Assembly: GCA_020284085.1 (NCBI GenBank)
Contig: JACEVL010000945.1
Coordinates: 225,001-289,000, forward strand
DNA: 64,000 nucleotides
Direction of reading: 5' to 3'
Source: Aporrectodea caliginosa
Lineage: Eukaryota > Annelida > Clitellata > Crassiclitellata > Lumbricidae
Shown: in pieces, positions 56,701-64,000 of the stretch
How the letters are laid out: each line of letters starts with the position of its first letter
Numbering within the stretch: the first letter of the stretch is position 1
The notes under the pieces: generated by a model
The model's database searches: none
The model's input: the letters and a program-made list of their open reading frames with translations, nothing else
Told to the model about the DNA's origin: nothing
Made by a program: the position numbers and the translations under genes

Positions 56701-58533
56701 TCACGATTCCTCTCGCTAGGAGCGCTAGTAATAATGCTGTTGCGAAGCCTTGTTTATGTATTAGCCTTGCTTTCGGAAGTATTATTATTTCTATGTTGAA
56801 AGTGTGACGTACTTTAGGGGGGGGGTCCGAGTTTTGTGACAGTTTGTGACAGGGGAGGGGTAGTAAAATGGTCAAAAATAGCGTGACGTACTTTATGGAC
56901 GGCCCCTAATGACTTAGTAACTTAGTCAATTATATCTGCATGATATCTTTTAGGCTTGTCGAGATGTCCTTCTGTATCCGTAAGTGCGAACCCCAAGGCC
57001 GCCATGACCGCTAATGCTCCCAAGACCGAGACTTTTTCCAAACCAGAACCGGGGAAGATAACCGGTCTTGTTGTGGGAACATTTCTGGGCTTGGTCGTTT
57101 TCGGTCTGCTCGGATTTCTCGTCTGGAAAAGGCAAAGAAAACCTAGGCCTACAACACCAGGTGAGACTCTCTCGTCATCTGAACTGATCTGATATGCACT
57201 GAACGGAAGTGGCATGATCTGATCTTATCTATATATCTGCTCTGTTCTGATCTGATAGGAACTGATCATGATCTCATTCGCTACTTATGTCAAGCTCGGC
57301 AACTCTTCTAAAGCTTGTGGTCTAGTGACTCTAGTCTATGACCTATTATAGTATACAGTCCATACACCGTAGTCTTGAGTCTATTGTTTAGTGCAGTCTA
57401 TTGTATTGTATTGTATTTTCGTTTATTGATCAACTCTGGCTGTCATAACGCAGCTAGTCTATAGTAAAAGAGATGATGATACCGATGACAACGATGCTGC
57501 TGTTACTGATATTATTTCTGTCGATGCCTCTGATGATGCTGATGATGAAATGTGTGCAATGTTTGCAGATGCGAAGCGTGTCTTCATCCTGGACTCGAGT
57601 GAAACGAGTGACTTTCAAGCATATGTCAGATTTCTGGCCGAGTTCCTCAGACGGAGATCCCACTGCCAAGTCCACGTTCTGAGCGACTGGTTGCTAACAG
57701 ACGCCGACACAAACCTCGATACAATCTGGAACCGGATCGTCAACGCCGACTGCACCATATTCGTCATGTCTGACGCATGTCGTCGACACTATCGTGACGT
57801 CATAATGGGCGTCATAAGGCCGCCGTCTGGTCGCAACTCGGTCATAAACAATGCAGTTGTGGCGATGATAATGCAGCTCATGTGTAGTAACGACTGTGAA
57901 GCGCTGCGGAGAAAGTGTTTCGAGGTTTGCCTTCCCGGGAACTGGGAGTGCCAGGAACTGAAAAAGACCGTTCAGCGCAGCTACCGCTTTCAATCGATCG
58001 CTGACCTTGCTTGGGAGGTTCGAGGGGTAAAGCAGCCCAGGTTCTATCAAATGAAGATCGGGAAGTTGTTGGAGCGGTGGAAGGTGAAACGAGATTGGAA
58101 GACGGCTGGAGTCGTCTTGTACGACCAAACGGCCAACGGGTTAGGTGAAGCACCGCTGCTAGAGGAAACTGCTGCAGTAGCTGTCCCGCATTGTCTTGTG
58201 CAAATACCAAGCCAAGATGGCGGAGAATGTTCCTCGCTTAACAACAATCGAGACTCGTTTTACGATCTGAACAACATCCTCGAAACTGAAGGCCAGACGC
58301 AGCCGTTGAAAAGCGAGGTTTCTAAATGCGATTCTGGTTTCAGTGGCAGCGTTGTCTCCGACATAATTGAGATGATGCTGTCGTTTCAGCCGCCTCTCTC
58401 ACATGCCCAATCATCATCGACTCTCAGCTCCACCGGCGGCCATGGTGGAGATTCTCTTCTCTTCAGTTCGTCGTATGATTTCAGCACAATGAACATCCAC
58501 AACGACGACGAAGATGAGGACTCTGTGGCATGA
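44633..58533 (+). CDS. IL-17 receptor family gene (IL17RD-like) with a duplicated ectodomain cassette
   Basis: Family role: type I membrane receptor that binds IL-17-type cytokines and signals through its cytoplasmic SEFIR domain to a SEFIR adaptor. Exons seen: signal exon 44633-44794 (or 44798), cassette A (48012-48140, 48979-49103, 49727-49850), cassette B (51103-51231, 52352-52476, 53085-53208), second module 53822-54039, 55049-55108 and 55582-55687, transmembrane exon 56954-57160, SEFIR exon 57569-58533. Junction phases agree throughout except at the signal exon, where the best donor gives phase 0 and a weaker one four bases later gives the needed phase 1. With one cassette the protein is about 700 residues, the size of vertebrate IL17RD. 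The ectodomain resembles IL17RD in motif order (E.LKGF.-like EYLQGFLLDI, DCFVPRP, AP.DFRF..Y). Odd points are the two cassettes, a GC donor at 55,109 and a partial transmembrane-exon duplicate. The SEFIR, transmembrane and ectodomain calls are strong; the exact paralogue is not. Confidence 0.88.
44863..45250. repeat. Inverted TATG/CATA microsatellite palindrome
   Basis: (TATG)n runs to about 45,110 and (CATA)n follows to 45,250. Irregular landmarks mirror each other: CGAACGTACGTACG (44,998-45,011) against CGTACGTACGTTCG, and TATGCATGCATGTATGTAAG against CTTACATACATGCATGCATA. It is therefore a true inverted duplication with ~130-150-bp arms, in intron 1 of the IL-17R-like gene. Confidence 0.88.
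45405..45470 (+). pseudogene. Relic of the IL-17R second-module exon
   Basis: 61 bp match 53,898-53,958 with about 8 mismatches. In that frame it reads SSPLEICFTTAPVDFRF against SSSLEICFTTAPIDFRF. A TAA stop lies about 24 nt upstream in frame with no usable acceptor between, and the similarity fades downstream, so it is not an intact exon. Confidence 0.75.
45665..46480 (-). mobile_element. LINE 3' end, minus strand
   Basis: Frame 46,453-46,037 reads FFRLEHGLLPPIFKDFLPHA and SQGTLIWNAIPSYIL, the LINE C-terminus also seen at 2,953-3,312. Tail (AAATC)n at 45,672-45,702. Confidence 0.8.
47040..47240 (+). mobile_element. tRNA-derived SINE in copy A
   Basis: GGTGTAGCGGTATGTTCTG head and GGTTCGAATC B box near 47,091. 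The same insertion is in copy B at 50,582-50,790, so it predates the duplication. Confidence 0.8.
47395..47866 (+). mobile_element. LINE 3' fragment, copy A only
   Basis: Codes GATTWNKIPQEIRKSPSLTL then a stop. The 3' UTR has AGCGGGATCTTTGATCCC and the tail is (ATTG)n at 47,846-47,866. Copy B has an uninterrupted site near 50,940. Confidence 0.88.
48012..48140 (+). CDS. IL-17R-like cassette A, exon 1
   Basis: Acceptor CATTAATAG and donor ATG|GTCAGT; phase 1 in and 1 out. Codes SEVSEKFSSQPRGFAIKSYT and GCGHVFNISWKFPQD. All three base differences from copy B are silent in this frame. Confidence 0.88.
48350..48629 (-). mobile_element. 280-bp LINE-derived insert, copy A only
   Basis: Flanked by GTTTCCCTGA (48,340-48,349) and GTTTCCGTGA (48,630-48,639). 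Copy B has the sequence once, near 52,010-52,025. The minus strand reads GRGRPRKNWMGTVREDLR and EEWKNCVARCAVLHGKY, the same family as 13,008-13,262. Confidence 0.82.
48979..49103 (+). CDS. IL-17R-like cassette A, exon 2
   Basis: Acceptor TTTTTCAACAG, donor CAG|GTAGGC, phase 1 in, 0 out. Codes ASFEYLQGFLLDIMFNHMGE and RFLRHFKVKTTGLAAIDLSQ, matching the E.LKGFR.ILEE region of IL17RD. Confidence 0.88.
49727..49850 (+). CDS. IL-17R-like cassette A, exon 3
   Basis: Acceptor TTTAAATTGCAG, donor TATG|GTAGGA, phase 0 in, 1 out. Codes IVFFYDCFVPRPNTFFQIRL and SLPIAPFGMSNDVSQSLQTY. Confidence 0.88.
50582..50790 (+). mobile_element. tRNA-derived SINE in copy B
   Basis: Counterpart of the copy A SINE; B box GGTTCGAATC near 50,633. 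Confidence 0.8.
51103..51231 (+). CDS. IL-17R-like cassette B, exon 1
   Basis: Same splice sites and length (129 nt) as cassette A exon 1 and the same protein sequence. Confidence 0.87.
51251..51798. mobile_element. hAT MITE (548 bp) with perfect 8-bp duplication
   Basis: Ends CAGTGTGATTTTC and GAAAATCACACTG; target duplication GTGCAGAG at 51,243-51,250 and 51,799-51,806. Copy A has the single GTGCAGAG at 48,152-48,159. The interior is rich in (GTTATA)n and GTTAACGA. It lies 20 bp after the cassette B exon 1 donor. Confidence 0.95.
52352..52476 (+). CDS. IL-17R-like cassette B, exon 2
   Basis: 125 nt, acceptor CTTTCAACAG, donor AAG|GTAGGC. Codes ASFEHLQGFLLDIMFDHMGE and RFLRHFDVETKGLAAIDLSK. 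Six residues differ from cassette A. Confidence 0.87.
53085..53208 (+). CDS. IL-17R-like cassette B, exon 3
   Basis: 124 nt with the same phases as cassette A exon 3; codes IVFFYDCFVPRPNTLFKIRL and SLPIAPFEMSNDVSQSLQTY. Three replacement and eight silent differences from cassette A. Confidence 0.87.
53430..53700. repeat. (TG)n and (TATG)n microsatellite
   Basis: Degenerate GTATGTATGCATG tract just upstream of the second-module exon. Similar tracts lie at 44.9-45.25 and 50.0-50.06 kb. Confidence 0.9.
53822..54039 (+). CDS. IL-17R-like second ectodomain module, exon 1
   Basis: Acceptor TTGACCTGTAG, phase 1 in; donor ACG|GTAAGC at 54,040, phase 0. Codes DHNNTGNWKASIWVKSSETS, LEICFTTAPIDFRFARYKAY and LIRYSATVEANQT. 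The AP.DFRF..Y pattern corresponds to the FnIII-like D2 of IL17RD. Contains an N-glycosylation sequon NNT. Confidence 0.85.
54100..54412 (+). mobile_element. LINE 3' UTR fragment
   Basis: GGTGTCCCTTTAGCGGGATT ... TTTTGGGCCTCCCC and the tail (ACTTG)n at 54,391-54,409. Same 3' end as the copies at 2.8 and 47.7 kb. Confidence 0.75.
55049..55108 (+). CDS. IL-17R-like second module, exon 2 (GC donor)
   Basis: Acceptor GGTTTTTCAG; 20 codons ENEADACLTFDVCSDTYRIE; followed by GCAAGA, a GC-type donor. Joining to 55,582 gives TYRIE-IEPETDDGPDCKC, which reads through naturally as an FnIII strand with the Cys pair of IL-17 receptors. Confidence 0.75.
55582..55687 (+). CDS. IL-17R-like second module, exon 3
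   Basis: Acceptor ATCTCTTTCAG, donor A|GTAAGA, phase 0 in, 1 out. Codes IEPETDDGPDCKCKLESKCV and AYCETSVFEEADMTH, the Cys-rich end of the D2 domain. Confidence 0.83.
56476..56572 (+). repeat. Duplicate of the transmembrane exon 5' boundary
   Basis: Matches 56,905-57,001 from CCTAATGACTTAGTAACTTA through the acceptor ATCTTTTAG and the first ~40 exon bases. Continued reading is open to a TAA near 56,619; GATAG|GTGCGA at 56,560 is a potential donor. Confidence 0.85.
56800..56907. mobile_element. Right end of a GGGGCCGTCC-type TIR element
   Basis: TGACGTACTTTATGGACGGCCCC at 56,884-56,906 resembles the ends of the 7.9-kb element; the left end is missing. It lies between the two copies of the transmembrane exon boundary. 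Confidence 0.5.
56954..57160 (+). CDS. IL-17R-like transmembrane exon
   Basis: Acceptor ATATCTTTTAG, donor CCAG|GTGAGA, phase 1 in and out. Codes a Lys/Pro juxtamembrane stretch, the membrane helix ITGLVVGTFLGLVVFGLLGF LVW, then the stop-transfer KRQRKPRP. An internal GTAAGT at 56,980-56,985 is a possible alternative donor. Confidence 0.9.
57569..58533 (+). CDS. IL-17R-like SEFIR exon and C-terminal tail
   Basis: Acceptor AATGTTTGCAG, phase 1 in, stop TGA 58531-58533; 320 residues. The SEFIR domain begins AKRVFILDSS, continues FLAEFLRRRSHCQVHVLSDW and ADCTIFVMSDACRRHY, and runs to about residue 165. The tail is Ser/Asp-rich with CDSGFSGS and ends in a DDEDEDS acidic run. No canonical AATAAA was found in the next 300 bp. 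Confidence 0.93.
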
Positions 58534-59779
58534 ATGTACTTCAGTGCCATCCATGCACATGCAGCCATTTTCTAAAACTCAGGTTAACAGTTGGCGATTT
58601 ATGCATTTCAGCGAAACCGTCGGGTAGAAAACTGTTTTCAGTTAACGTTCCGATCCACGCCGACTCTTCTACTGACTAACGTTAAGCCGAAGAACTCCCA
58701 GTCGACTTATTTCACGCGCCAATAGGCCTAATATGTTTAAAACTAACAGTAAAGATATAACTCTGAAAACCCTATTGTAATTGCTGTAATGTAACGCAAT
58801 GTAGTGCAACGATTTCTAAATTGATATGGATGCCTTTGAGGTTGGCAGCATTGGGTAAAGACCTATCGAGAAATGTATATTCAGTTTCAGATACATGTAG
58901 CCTGAACTAAGCTATAGGCTAGATGGAGGAAATTAAAGGAGAAGATCGAAATGTGTGGGGAAGAAGCACCTTCGGTTGCACCACCTAGATTTAGAATTCT
59001 CTCTCTGTATCTGTTCCTTCCGTAAAGTCCATCGTGTCCGTTCGTTCTCTACTTAAGACTTGTCTAATCCAAAATGCTTAACCACCGCAGGCTGTCTTTT
59101 GGCCGACTGAACTTCTTGATGTCGACTTGAATGCGACTTAGCTTGGTGCGCCAACAGTTGATGCCTTGCGATATATAAGTTGCTGCCAACTAAATCGTAT
59201 TGTTATTCGTAATAATTCAACTGGAGATAGTCTGAACCAAAGCGAAAGACCAATGGTCAGAGGCAACCAATGGGGACAAAGAATATTCAGTGGGAGAATA
59301 GTCTGAAATAGGGCAGAAGCTAACTGTGCGGGGAAAATATATCTTCAGCAGGATATATTAGTCTGAACTAATGGAAAGATTTATATGGCTGGGAGCGATA
59401 TATTATACATGTTTAGGAAAAAATCGTAATTGCGAGATTTCTTCAGCGCCCGAAGTAAGCTAAGTTGCGGTAGCGGGTAACCAGCTCATACACGTGTGGG
59501 GTAGTCAAAACCACAAAGTCCATAACTGGACTTGGACCCCCACTGGACATAAATCTTTGGACAACACTCTGCTCGACACTGCTTGTAAATGAGCTGATGT
59601 CTTGCACAAGAACTAGCTTCAGAGTAGCACAGTAGAAACTTTGAGTTTACGATTACAATTCATCTTCTTAATTATTGTGTTTGTTAATTGTTCTGTGTGT
59701 TACACATTGCTTAGTTATTTATGGGGACTGTGGATGGTCATAGCACTCTATGCTATCTGATTCTGGGAGGCCATGGCTA
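58534..59779. other. 3' flank of the IL-17R-like gene
   Basis: Presumed 3' UTR then spacer. 59,140-59,190 (GGTGCGCCAACAGTTGATGC) is a LINE-tail piece. No other feature. Confidence 0.5.
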
Positions 59780-62700
59780 GCTTAAGTGACTGCATCCAGT
59801 GCCACTTCATAGGCGACTGAACACAGAACCTCTTCTTTGACGACTGCATCGAGTGCCACTTCATAGGCGACTGCATACAGTGCATCCATTACAAAATAGT
59901 ATCTCTTACCAACAATGCCCTTCAAACGTCTAAACCCTCTTACATTCGCCAGCTATTCACCATCCAACCGCCTGGTTCTACTCGCTCATCATCATACCTT
60001 TCTCTATCCCGGCCTCCAGTCTCATCCTCTCTGAAATTCTGCAACCGCTCCTTAGTCTATGCTGCACCAGCTCTTTGACAGACTCCCAAAAGACCTCCGC
60101 CAGTTTGCTCATCATCCTATCTCGCCTCTTAACTCAAACTCTCCTCCGCTTGCACTCTCCTCTTCTGCTTTCCACTCCCGACTGAAAACCGAACTGTTCA
60201 AGATATCCTATCCTGATTCAACTCCTGCGCCACCACACGACCACCATCATCACCGATTGCCACCGTAGCACCATGCTGTCTCCTCGGCTTGACCTCCCCG
60301 GATTTTGACCTGGCACCGAAACGAACAGAGGAGTTTGGCTATTACATTACATTACACAGAACCTCTACTTTGACGACTGCATCGAGTGGCTCACCATAGG
60401 CGACTGAATACAGAACCTCTTCTTTGACGACTGCCTCCAGTGCCACTTCATAGGCGACTGAATACAGAACCTCTTCTTTGACGACTGCCTCCAGTGCCAC
60501 TTCATAGGCGACTGAATACAGAACCTCTTCTTTGACGACTGCCTCCAGTGCCACTTCATAGGCGACTGAATACAGAACCTCTTCTTTGACGACTGCATCG
60601 AGTGCCACTTCATAGGCGACTGAATACAGAACCTCTTCTTTGACGACTGCCTCCAGTGCCACTTCATAGGCGACTGAATACAGAACCTCTTCTTTGACGA
60701 CTGCATCGAGTGCCACTTCATAGGCGACTGAATACAGAACCTCTTCTTTGACGACTGCCTCCAGTGCCACTTCATAGGCGACTGAATACAGAACCTCTTC
60801 TTTGACGACTGCATCGAGTGCCACTTCATAGGCGACTGAATACAGAACCTCTTCTTTGACGACTGCATCGAGTGCCACTTCATAGGCGACTGAATACAGA
60901 ACCTCTTGAAGACTGCATCGACGACTGCATAGGCGACTGAATACAGAACCTCTTCTCTGACGACTGCAGAGTGCCACTTCATAGGCGACTGAATACAGAA
61001 CCTCTTCTTTGACGACTGCCTCCAGTGCCACTTCATAGGCGACTGAATACAGAACCTCTTCTTTGACGACTGCATCGAGTGCCACTTCATAGGCGACTGA
61101 ATACAGAACCTCTTCTTTGACGACTGCATCGAGTGCCACTTCATAGGCGACTGAATACAGAACCTCTTCTTTGACGACTGCATCGAGTGCCACTTCATAG
61201 GCGACTGAATACAGAACCTCTTCTTTGACGACTGCATCCAGTGCCACTTCATAGGCGACTGAATACAGAACCTCTTCTTTGACGACTGCATCGAGTGCCA
61301 CTTCATAGGCGACTGAATACAGAACCTCTTCTTTGACGACTGCATCGAGTGCCACTTCATAGGCGACTGAATACAGAACCTCTTCTTTGACGACTGCATC
61401 GAGTGCCACTTCATAGGCGACTGAATACAGAACCTCTTCTTTGACGACTGCATCGAGTGCCACTTCATAGGCGACTGAATACAGAACCTCTTCTTTGACG
61501 ACTGCATCCAGTGCCACTTCATAGGCGACTGAATACAGAACCTCTTCTTTGACGACTGCATCGAGTGCCACTTCATAGGCGACTGAATACAGAACCTCTT
61601 CTTTGACGACTGCATCCAGTGCCACTTCATAGGCGACTGAATACAGAACCTCTTCTTTGACGACTGCATCGAGTGCCACTTCATAGGCGACTGAATACAG
61701 AACCTCTTCTTTGACGACTGCATCGAGTGCCACTTCATAGGCGACTGAATACAGAACCTCTTCTTTGACGACTGCATCGAGTGCCACTTCATAGGCGACT
61801 GAATACAGAACCTCTTCTTTGACGACTGCATCGAGTGCCACTTCATAGGCGACTGAATACAGAACCTCTTCTTTGACGACTGCATCGAGTGCCACTTCAT
61901 AGGCGACTGAATACAGAACCTCTTCTTTGACGACTGCATCGAGTGCCACTTCATAGGCGACTGAATACAGAACCTCTTCTTTGACGACTGCATCCAGTGC
62001 CACACCATAGGCGACTGAATACAGAACCTCTTCTTTGACGACTGCATCGAGTGCCACTTCATAGGCGACTGAATACAGAACCTCTTCTTTGACGACTGCA
62101 TCGAGTGCCACTTCATAGGCGACTGAATACAGAACCTCTTCTTTGACGACTGCATCGAGTGCCACTTCATAGGCGACTGAATACAGAACCTCTTCTTTGA
62201 CGACTGCATCGAGTGCCACTTCATAGGCGACTGAATACAGAACCTCTTCTTTGACGACTGCATCGAGTGCCACTTCATAGGCGACTGAATACAGAACCTC
62301 TTCTTTGACGACTGCATCGAGTGCCACTTCATAGGCGACTGAATACAGAACCTCTTCTTTGACGACTGCATCGAGTGCCACTTCATAGGCGACTGAATAC
62401 AGAACCTCTTCTTTGACGACTGCATCGAGTGCCACTTCATAGGCGACTGAATACAGAACCTCTTCTTTGACGACTGCATCGAGTGCCACTTCATAGGCGA
62501 CTGAATACAGAACCTCTTCTTTGACGACTGCATCCAGTGCCACTTCATAGGCGACTGAATACAGAACCTCTTCTTTGACGACTGCATCGAGTGCCACTTC
62601 ATAGGCGACTGAATACAGAACCTCTTCTTTGACGACTGCATCGAGTGCCACTTCATAGGCGACTGAATACAGAACCTCTTCTTTGACGACTGCATCGAGT

Positions 62701-64000
62701 GCCACTTCATAGGCGACTGAATACAGAACCTCTTCTTTGACGACTGCATCGAGTGCCACTTCATAGGCGACTGAATACAGAACCTCTTCTTTGACGACTG
62801 CATCGAGTGCCACTTCATAGGCGACTGAATACAGAACCTCTTCTTTGACGACTGCATCGAGTGCCACTTCATAGGCGACTGAATACAGAACCTCTTCTTT
62901 GACGACTGCATCGAGTGCCACTTCATAGGCGACTGAATACAGAACCTCTTCTTTGACGACTGCATCCAGTGCCACTTCATAGGCGACTGAATACAGAACC
63001 TCTTCTTTGACGACTGCATCGAGTGCCACTTCATAGGCGACTGAATACAGAACCTCTTCTTTGACGACTGCATCCAGTGCCACTTCATAGGCGACTGAAT
63101 ACAGAACCTCTTCTTTGACGACTGCATCGAGTGCCACTTCATAGGCGACTGAATACAGAACCTCTTCTTTGACGACTGCATCGAGTGCCACTTCATAGGC
63201 GACTGAATACAGAACCTCTTCTTTGACGACTGCATCCAGTGCCACTTCATAGGCGACTGAATACAGAACCTCTTCTTTGACGACTGCATCGAGTGCCACT
63301 TCATAGGCGACTGAATACAGAACCTCTTCTTTGACGACTGCATCGAGTGCCACTTCATAGGCGACTGAATACAGAACCTCTTCTTTGACGACTGCATCGA
63401 GTGCCACTTCATAGGCGACTGAATACAGAACCTCTTCTTTGACGACTGCATCGAGTGCCACTTCATAGGCGACTGAATACAGAACCTCTTCTTTGACGAC
63501 TGCATCCAGTGCCACTTCATAGGCGACTGAATACAGAACCTCTTCTTTGACGACTGCATCGAGTGCCACTTCATAGGCGACTGAATACAGAACCTCTTCT
63601 TTGACGACTGCATCCAGTGCCACTTCATAGGCGACTGAATACAGAACCTCTTCTTTGACGACTGCATCGAGTGCCACTTCATAGGCGACTGAATACAGAA
63701 CCTCTTCTTTGACGACTGCATCCAGTGCCACTTCATAGGCGACTGAATACAGAACCTCTTCTTTGACGACTGCATCGAGTGCCACTTCATAGGCGACTGA
63801 ATACAGAACCTCTTCTTTGACGACTGCATCCAGTGCCACTTCATAGGCGACTGAATACAGAACCTCTTCTTTGACGACTGCATCGAGTGCCACTTCATAG
63901 GCGACTGAATACAGAACCTCTTCTTTGACGACTGCATCCAGTGCCACTTCATAGGCGACTGAATACAGAACCTCTTCTTTGACGACTGCATCGAGTGCCA
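59780..64000. repeat. 54-bp satellite array, continuing past the window
   Basis: Unit GACGACTGCATCGAGTGCCA CTTCATAGGCGACTGAATAC AGAACCTCTTCTTT, 54 bp. About two units at 59,780-59,888, then a LINE, then ~67 units from 60,356 to the window end. Variation is almost confined to two sites (ATCGAG, ATCCAG, CTCCAG). The left edge is more mixed, with a rearranged stretch at 60,905-60,975. Minus-strand ORFs of ~1200 codons are a by-product. Confidence 0.95.
59889..60355 (+). mobile_element. LINE 3' end inserted in the satellite edge
   Basis: Codes TSKPSYIRQLFTIQPPGSTR, LKFCNRSLVYAAPAL, LPKDLRQFAHHP and FHSRLKTELFKISYPDSTPA, a CR1/L2-like C-terminus, then a TAG stop and an ATTACATTACA tail at 60,341-60,353. 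Satellite units flank both sides. Confidence 0.87.

Noticed and set aside
57250..58568. Minus-strand ORFs overlapping the SEFIR exon
   Set aside because: Shadows of the SEFIR coding frame with no domain match.
60342..63991. Minus-strand ORFs of 1201 and 1208 codons
   Set aside because: Both are translations of the 54-bp satellite, open in two frames at once because the unit is a multiple of three. No unique sequence, start context or domain.

Overview
This window is animal nuclear DNA. It has introns, GT-AG exon boundaries, many non-LTR retrotransposon fragments, Ty3/gypsy-type LTR elements, tRNA-derived SINEs, hAT and piggyBac-like DNA transposons, microsatellites and a satellite array. A mitochondrial acyl-CoA dehydrogenase and a SEFIR-domain IL-17-receptor-like gene point to a bilaterian. 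The very frequent palindrome TAGGCCTA, together with an IL-17 receptor gene, makes a marine invertebrate (echinoderm-like or similar) likely. I cannot name the species from sequence alone.

Layout. 1-6.1 kb: four LINE copies, one on the minus strand, all truncated or frame-broken. 6.1-10.3 kb: SINEs, small inverted-terminal-repeat elements and AT-rich spacer. 10.3-13.4 kb: the first four coding exons of a short-chain acyl-CoA dehydrogenase gene (ACADS-like, plus strand); the rest of the gene was not found. 13.4-16.2 and 21.7-24.1 kb: a dispersed repeat family with a 155-bp unit, split by gypsy element 1 (16,197-21,672, minus strand). 24.5-25.5 kb: a piggyBac-like non-autonomous element. 25.5-35 kb: LINE and SINE fragments and a hAT-like MITE. 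35.5-40.7 kb: gypsy element 2 (plus strand) with a 1018-codon open frame. 40.8-42.2 kb: a hAT transposon remnant with a perfect 8-bp target duplication. 42.8-43.3 kb: a GA/GATA microsatellite.

44.6-58.5 kb (plus strand) holds the most interesting locus, a gene of the IL-17 receptor family. I can follow it from a signal-peptide exon through a three-exon N-terminal ectodomain cassette, a second ectodomain module, a transmembrane exon and a long SEFIR exon. The three-exon cassette is present twice in direct tandem (46.5-50.07 and 50.07-53.37 kb). Both copies have open frames and intact splice sites and are phase 1 at both ends, so either or both could be spliced in without shifting the frame. 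A relic of the second-module exon lies upstream at 45.4 kb. The 5' end of the transmembrane exon is also duplicated, about 430 bp upstream of itself. Different transposons sit in the two cassette copies, and each copy provides the other's empty site.

59.8-64.0 kb is a 54-bp satellite array that runs off the window. Because 54 is a multiple of 3, it creates two long spurious minus-strand ORFs.

Apart from the two host genes, nothing here looks like a functioning host protein gene. Most of the other open frames are transposon remnants or simple-repeat translations.
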